A DNA stretch of 64,000 nt from Mytilus galloprovincialis (taxonomy: Eukaryota > Mollusca > Bivalvia > Mytilida > Mytilidae): assembly GCF_965363235.1 (NCBI RefSeq), contig NC_134843.1:94955795-95019794 (forward strand). Direction: 5' to 3'. Both the position numbers and the translations under genes were made by a program. Shown one piece after another: positions 59,801-64,000 of the stretch (within the stretch, counting starts at the first letter, position 1; every line of letters begins with the position of its first letter). The notes beneath the pieces were generated by a model. That model saw nothing but the letters and a program-made list of their open reading frames with translations. It was not told where the DNA came from and made no database searches.

Positions 59801-59956
59801 CGTACCTGTTTTTTAATAGAGAGTCCTATACACACACATGTATGTGGTATTTGATGAACAAAGTTAGTTGTTCCATCTATGGGGTCAATGATCCATGTGG
59901 GGTCATCTGTCCATTCTGTCTTATGGCCACCTGCTACTGATTCCTCACCAATAAAT
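45838..59956 (-). CDS. IMPA1: Inositol monophosphatase, C-terminal five exons
   Basis: Joined exons 59806-59956, 58932-59040, 49887-49992, 46759-46910 and 45838-45947 (minus strand) give about 208 residues collinear with animal IMPA1. The enzyme hydrolyses inositol monophosphates to free inositol in the cytosol, using Mg2+ and inhibited by lithium. Metal-site motifs are all present: [20 protein letters not shown] and HIWDFAASG. Further family marks are [35 protein letters not shown] and the end FLSRRV...ERD. Every junction has GT and AG, and the phases agree (0, 1, 2, 1 in order). The first exons, about 70 residues, were not found and lie upstream, perhaps beyond the window. Introns hold a 6.7-kb LINE and several DNA elements. 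Confidence 0.92.
46000..46125 (-). repeat. Family F piece
   Basis: GTTGTCTCTCTGACACATTC and CCAATTTCCATTCTCA are the reverse of wording at 4590-4610. Lies in the last IMPA intron. Confidence 0.5.
46240..46365. repeat. Tandem repeat, three units of about 45 bases
   Basis: GGCCAAAACATCTAAGTCAA and TGAAGGAGCA recur three times with small changes. Confidence 0.75.
46759..46910 (-). CDS. IMPA1: IMPA exon ([11 protein letters not shown] to [11 protein letters not shown])
   Basis: 152 bases, acceptor TTTACACAG/GACG, donor GCAG/GTAAGT. Contains HIWDFAASG with the catalytic Asp. A second, duplicated donor 81 bases downstream at 46678 would extend the exon in frame by 27 codons (see findings). Confidence 0.92.
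47157..47822 (+). mobile_element. Helentron-like element with about 180-bp internal repeats
   Basis: GGATGCCCCAC near the left end is mirrored by GTGGGGCAT at the right end. Internal units share CACTATCATTTTCTATGTTC and AAGTTTCAAGTTGATTGGAC. A GACGGACG run (47717-47770) comes before a terminal hairpin (ATGCCCCTCTAC/GTAGGTGGGGCAT), then AAAA. Same plan as the element at 43474-45154. Sits in an IMPA intron. Confidence 0.6.
48208..49836. mobile_element. TTAA-flanked fold-back DNA element
   Basis: Flanked by TTAA on both sides. The ends are GGTGGTACCTAACAC and GTGTTGGGTACCACC. Further inside, TTGAGAATTGAAAGGTCAGT near 48384 is mirrored near 49530, and CCCATTCATACAATAGA near 48408 is mirrored near 49512. 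Arms reach about 210 bases or more. The interior of about 1.1 kb has no transposase. TTAA is the piggyBac target, but the end sequence alone does not settle the superfamily. Lies in an IMPA intron, 50 bases from an exon. Confidence 0.7.
49887..49992 (-). CDS. IMPA1: IMPA exon ([20 protein letters not shown])
   Basis: 106 bases, acceptor TCTTTTCAG/ACCTC, donor CATGG/GTATGT. Corresponds to the human segment ending in VHG before the conserved Ser/Gly stretch. Lies just beside the fold-back element at 48208-49836. Confidence 0.9.
50430..50495. repeat. Short tandem duplication
   Basis: AAATGAGTATTGCCTAGGAT with TTGTGATTAAT occurs twice in a row (unit about 33 bases). Confidence 0.8.
50729..50802. 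repeat. (AAT)n microsatellite at the LINE 3' end
   Basis: About 24 AAT units on the plus strand directly after the end of the minus-strand LINE, so it is the (ATT)n tail of the element, possibly expanded later. Confidence 0.9.
52957..55019. mobile_element. Harbinger-like non-autonomous element inserted in the LINE
   Basis: Perfect 25-base inverted ends at 52957-52981 and 54995-55019 (starting TGCCCGCGTCACACTG). The target duplication TAA lies on both sides (52954-52956 and 55020-55022), as PIF/Harbinger elements make at TWA. Joining the LINE flanks with one TAA restores frame ([11 protein letters not shown]), confirming exact boundaries. Subterminal regions are full of ACGATGG and TACGAAGG words, with a unit of about 21 bases three times at 53190-53250, possibly transposase binding sites. 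No transposase. It carries a nested repeat at 53383-53935. Confidence 0.85.
53383..53935 (+). repeat. Repeat nested in the Harbinger-like element
   Basis: Between CCCCTCGCC and CGAGGGGATGACATG lie two diverged units of about 130 bases, each with GACACTCTA(G/A)AACCAA and AAAGGTCAAGGTCA. The plan resembles the other elements with internal tandem units. Confidence 0.5.
56515..57489 (-). CDS. LINE ORF1 protein: SGNH esterase-like domain with two zinc knuckles
   Basis: An intact frame of 324 codons. Residues 1-50 are partly coiled-coil-like, then a low-complexity Pro/Ser/Lys linker to about 118. An SGNH-hydrolase fold follows, with GSS (124-126), GGND (172-175) and DGIH (259-262) as the Ser, Gly/Asn and Asp-His blocks. 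Two CCHC knuckles end the protein: C288-C291-H296-C301 and C309-C312-H317-C322. In this LINE group ORF1 proteins bind RNA and carry an esterase domain of unclear role. Still open although ORF2 is broken. Confidence 0.88.
   Translation of the reverse strand: MKSNYICNNSIYDGKSREDLINIIKRLESELAVKKCSEQSIQTELSAVSVECQTSQYVNTCDASTQTRPIPAPRLSKLKLTEDKCLPVLEPKSQHKNSSPNQKTMNNHSPEKVKKSGDKNLIIGSSILKGIRTSGLSKTNIRTFRGAQIDRITKEIMNMDLKAYKNIILQIGGNDISGGKSLKDFEIEYESLLIAARSCSNSDCNIIVSGLPPRIDVDVYRANVALERLCQHLGLVFIRQYEMYMRDSFNQNNHFYVHDGIHFNSRGTSRYIKTIDNIIGIINSHVVCENCGELNHKTSFCRFNMKIKCFKCNRYGHKLKSCTA
57667..58606. mobile_element. pogo/Tigger-like non-autonomous TIR element
   Basis: Flanked by TA on both sides. The ends are CAGTTAACTCTCGTTGTCTC and, reversed, CAGTCGACTCTCGTTATCTC. 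GAGTCGAA words recur near both ends. TA target and CAGT...CTCG ends fit the pogo/Tigger branch of Tc1/mariner. No transposase in 940 bases. In the same IMPA intron as the LINE, next to its 5' end. Confidence 0.7.
58932..59040 (-). CDS. IMPA1: IMPA exon ([20 protein letters not shown])
   Basis: 109 bases, acceptor TACTTTAG/ATGG, donor AATG/GTAATT. Encodes 36 residues ending ISTSQQN plus the first base of Asp. Starts in phase 0, which fits the preceding exon. Confidence 0.92.
59563..59880. repeat. Tandem copies of an IMPA exon end with splice donor
   Basis: Four units of 77-81 bases; the rightmost is the 3' half of the IMPA exon itself. Each carries AATAGAGAGTCCTATACACA-like wording, GTTAGTTGTTC-like wording, and the donor (plus strand GTACCTG). 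Donor-equivalent positions are 59806 (real), 59725, 59647 and 59570. The unit thus grew out of coding DNA into the intron. Confidence 0.85.
59806..59956 (-). CDS. IMPA1: IMPA exon with FIGEES and DPIDGT motifs
   Basis: 151 bases: one base of a split codon plus 50 codons. The acceptor TTTTCTAG comes before ATTTATTGG and the donor is CAG/GTACGA. It carries the metal-binding Glu pair and the Asp residues of DPIDGT. The 3' part of the exon with its donor is repeated in the following intron (see 59563-59880). Confidence 0.93.
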
Positions 59957-60456
59957 CTAGAAAATAAAGGGGTTATATACCAGAGGCTGTTTAATTCCAG
60001 TGGCAAATATTTCATGTATGTTGAGTAGTATACTGGGGTAATGACAAATATGAAGCAAACATGTAAAATTTACGTCAATCAAAACTTCAAAAGGATTTCA
60101 TATGGCTAAAGATGAAACAGCCTTCTTTAGATATTGACAATGTGATCTACACCAGGGGTTATAAATAGTGTTAATTATTTTACTAAAAGTTAATAGAAAT
60201 ACAATCAGATTTAAATACAAATCATGTGATAAGCTTTGATTACAAGCTAAGGATCTGACAACACTCTGTTACATTCTGTTCTGGTATAAATTATTTCACC
60301 AACCAATGAAATTTCAGCCTTCAAATGTTTGAAAGTATGTATTATTCCAACAAAACCAGACGATCCCAAGAGGTCTTTTAAACATAAAGTAGAATAGACC
60401 TTTTTAGTTCTTTTTTTAGAAAAGCTTGGAAACACATGATCTGAATTAAGATTAAA

Positions 60457-60640
60457 GGGAAATTCCGCGATTTTTTACTTATCATCTAATTATGTTCATC
60501 TTAACATAAAAAACACATTTGCAAAGTTTTAAATTTATATTCCTTCTAATAAAGGAGAAAATCAAGTATTTGTAACTTTTTTGGTTGAATACTCGAGTGG
60601 GTCGTGACGTATTAGCCCGATTTATTGAATTCTGGGAAAA
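60457..60640 (+). repeat. Dispersed repeat piece
   Basis: Begins AAAGGGAAATTCCGCGATTT, wording I know as frequent in bivalve sequence. Also holds GAGTGGGTCGTGACGTATTA. No second end seen. Confidence 0.35.
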
Positions 60641-63600
60641 AATAAAATCTGTTTAACTCTTATAGCTTATCGACAATATACGTAATTAAAAGCTCACAGC
60701 TGACGAATGGTCGAAGTTATTAACCACAATATAAGAATGAACGAAAATAAATATGCATATACCGTTTTGTATTAATTGAATTAAACTCCTATAAAATTAT
60801 CTCTAGTAAATGTTTTTGAATAAATTTAATTAATTATTGTTGAGATTTTTTTCATAAAATATTTATTGAACATTTTTACTGATATTGAACTGAAAATATT
60901 TCAGTTCTATTTACCGTTATTGTTTTGATAATCATTTCAATGCAACTAATGTGTGAGCAGAGTGTGTATATTATTTTGTAAAGGTCCCTGTATATTTCTC
61001 GGCTTGAGGTCAATTCGTTTACCTTGTAGCTATTTAGCCACAGGTCTGAGTTCAAGCGTACACAGGTATAAATGTTGTTATTTGGAAAGGATAAACAGAA
61101 AGGATTAGAAAGAGTATGCTGTCACGATGTTAATACACTAAGATTTAATACACGATGAGAATAAAGATACAATAATTAAATTGTGTAAATTAATTGAAAA
61201 TAAAATTCAGATTCGTAATTCCGAAAGTGTATAAAAATAAAAGGAAACAATTTTTGATTACTTAGCGGCAATTGGCGTAAAGATTCAAATATGAAGCAAA
61301 AAATAGTAGTTTTAATCTTTTATAAAAACTAAATGCAATATTACCCAATTAAATATACCATTGTACATCTGTTTGATATCATTGACTTTACCGGAATTTC
61401 TTAACTTGTATTCAAATCTGGCTGTGTTTAAATGCTAATAAAACTATTGCAATTTTAAAGTTTTTAATTGACAAAAAAATACAACATACAACATGCATGA
61501 TTTTTTTTTAGTTTCTTTTTAACATTTTATTCTTACATAATTAAATTCATTTGACAATCATTTATACGAACATTTTGTGAAAAGAATATCAATTATCTAA
61601 GCTAAGGCATTATTTCTTTTGAGGATTTTTGAGGATTTTTTAAAAAATTCTATGATAATATTTGTGCAATGTTGAACACGATAGCCGTCATTAATCCAAA
61701 TAAGTAATACAGTAATTGTAATAAAAGTTATATTTTAGTCATGCATAACTGATATTGATGAATTTATAATAGTTCGTCCATACATCGTTGTTCTTGAAAC
61801 AATCATTATTAGTATACATGTAAGTTTTCTGACGTATAAGAGCCATTGAGGATGAGCTCCAGAGAAATCAGACTAGTGGCGTTTCGTTCGTTTGTTTGTT
61901 GGGAAAGGAGAGGAAATGCAACCGCTTGTACAGATAAACGACAGAATTACCATACAAGCATTTATAGTCAACACAATCAGAAAGAGTTCCCATCGTTAGA
62001 CGGGGAATATGAAGGCTTCCAAGAATGAACAAGTGACATGTCTAACTCTGAACAGTTAGAAAACAGACTATCGACATCGACCGCTTGTTCTTAATATTTG
62101 AAACTGTATGCATATATATACGTATACGTTTATGATATATATAGTGATGAGTTCTTGCGTCTGACAAAAACTAAATTCCTTCATGGTTATATCTTGCCAT
62201 ACGTTTATATTGGTTTGTAAGGTGATTACTCACAATCGTTATTTGAAAATCCTGTTTGTGAGATGTAGATTCATTTCAATACAGAAATTTCGTCTATATA
62301 TTTCACAAATGTATAACATGGAGAAGCTCTGAAGGTCCATTACTCCCATTTTGTTTGGGTTTGAACCATCGATGTTTACAGCAATATCACAGAATAAGAT
62401 GATGATGGTAGAAAGAACTATGGGCGTCATGTGGCAAATATTACATGCATATCGGACAATGAGTTGTCAATCTGTATGAAAAGATTTCCAATACAACCAT
62501 ATTATTGAGAAGGAATGTTTACATGCTATACTCTCGTACTAGTATTACAGGGTTCTTGTGGCGTTCACCTTAGACACACATCCTTTTAACGATGTTTAAA
62601 AAAAAGACAGAACCAATTTAATGTCATATTTCCCTATTTTTTAAATATAACTAAAAGTCTTTTATCTGACAAGAATACCCCTATTTAGCGAACAAGTAAT
62701 TTATTCTTATTTCTGTTATTGAATACCAAGAAAGAAAATAAATCCTGAAATTAATTTGAAACTTTGATACTCAAAAGTTTCCCAGCAAAATATTCACATT
62801 CCCTGGGGATAATTAGTGTTCGTCCAGTGGCATATATAACAATTGTGATGACGAATTACTTCCTTTGTTCGAGAACAATCTTATTGAAATATAAATCTGT
62901 GATTTTACTAGGTCCACAGCTTCAATGAACCAAAGCAAAAGTTATACATCGACCTGTATTTAAATCAAATTGGTTCTCTTCTTCTTCTGGTATACAATAG
63001 TCTATCGACATTCGATGATTACATACTGTTGGCATATGTGGACTAGTCTATTTACAACACTTTTACCCCTATTTATTCAAAATATATGTTTTTTTCTTAT
63101 GTTCAATGTATACGTGTATATATTTTAAATTGCGCTATAGTTCCGTAACTTTCTATCCAGTCGTATAAACGAATCGTCGGCAAGTGCGTACATTTTTTTA
63201 AATCAATATTTCTGGTCTGTTCCAATCTGTCCTTCACTATTGACAATGACTATATATTACATTTTCCCAAATCCACCCTTGGAAAAAATATTTAAATAGA
63301 TTTTAATTTCATCAAATCTTATTTTTTGGGTATTATTTATATGTTTATGAATTATATTCTTTACACCAGAAATGTTATTTATAAACAAGCGTATGAGTTT
63401 AGTAATGACAAGTAAGACAGTGTTGTATATTATTCATCTGATAGTTCAAAATGGAAAGTTATAAGTTATAAGTTATCAGCCGTGTACACTGATCAATACC
63501 TGCAGAAGTGAAACGATGCATGAACTTGCAAGCCCGACAGGAAATCGCTTGAATACCTGGACGTGTCACCTCACACCCCTCACAATACCTTTGGAAGTAA

Positions 63601-64000
63601 TACCTTTAGCCATGCTGGTGATCAGATGAGGGAAGATCAAAATATATTTGTTTATTACTTTAAAGAATTATGAACAAATTAGATTTTCGAAAACAATTTT
63701 CACGGAACGCTTATTTATGATTTCAACTTTGACTTTTCACCTAATTCCAATATCAACAGTTTAAAAACAACAGACCATGGTAATTTAAAAAAAGTAAGAA
63801 TATTTTTCGTATCAAGTTAGTTAGTCGGATAAAACAACCGTACGATTGACAAGATATCGACACGCAATTACAACTACATCGGTTACTGTAGTTTTGTTTC
63901 TTTGTGGTTTATAGACATATCGTTTTTATTAATCGGGAAAGAAGACAAAATGGCGGATCGCAGAGAATTGATACTCTAAATTTAAAATCGATGGTGATTG
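60641..64000. other. No gene recognised; IMPA 5' exons not found
   Basis: AT-rich. On the minus strand I looked for the N-terminal IMPA exons (LVTxTD-type motif) and saw none. Short frames at 61846-62028 (plus) and 62239-62430 (minus) have no recognisable domain. Confidence 0.35.

Noticed and set aside
60240-60440. Minus-strand frame as a missing IMPA 5' exon
   Set aside because: The peptide does not match the IMPA N-terminus and lacks the LVTxTD-type motif.
61846-62028. Small open frame as a gene
   Set aside because: No homology recognised, no splice or regulatory context; chance frames of 60 codons are common here.

Overview
This is a gene-poor, AT-rich, repeat-dense eukaryotic window with long introns, full of dispersed repeat families that I recognise from marine mussels. 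Intron-containing host genes, LRR/TIR receptors of molluscan type, LINEs and hammerhead-ribozyme repeats point to a bivalve, most likely a Mytilus-type mussel. The species call rests on recalled repeat families, not on a search.

Left part (1-5.6 kb): a tandem hammerhead-ribozyme repeat (retrozyme-like), a heavily decayed LINE with a reverse transcriptase, mussel repeats with internal tandem units, and a remnant of a Harbinger-type transposase.

Receptor cluster (7.6-39.3 kb): five homologous, intronless LRR receptor genes in the order A1(-), B1(+), psi-B2(+), A2(-), B3(+). The B genes are short Toll-like receptors: signal peptide, cysteine-containing N-terminal region, a few LRRs, LRRCT, one membrane span and a TIR domain. 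The A genes have a recognisably homologous ectodomain and a membrane span but no TIR domain, only a 15- or 42-residue tail. A1/B1 and A2/B3 are divergently oriented, so each TIR-less receptor lies head to head with a TIR receptor. Upstream regions are conserved between copies, showing segmental duplication. psi-B2 is a clear pseudogene. A minisatellite of about 42 30-bp units lies between A1 and B1. If the A and B proteins work together, the A proteins could be decoys or co-receptors for the signalling B proteins; that is inference.

Middle (39.7-45.2 kb): a tRNA-like SINE, more retrozyme pieces, a second copy of a duplicated non-coding block, and a 1.7-kb element with internal 500-bp repeats and a terminal hairpin.

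Right part (45.8-60 kb): the last five exons of an inositol monophosphatase gene (IMPA1 type) on the minus strand, with splice phases that fit throughout. Its introns hold a nearly complete CR1-superfamily LINE (ORF1 with an SGNH-esterase domain and two zinc knuckles; ORF2 with endonuclease and reverse transcriptase). That LINE is split by a 2.06-kb Harbinger-like element with perfect 25-bp inverted ends and a TAA duplication. A pogo/Tigger-like TIR element and a TTAA-flanked fold-back element are also present. Two IMPA exons have their 3' ends, with the splice donor, partly duplicated into the adjoining intron. The first exons of the gene were not found; 60.7-64 kb holds nothing I can name.
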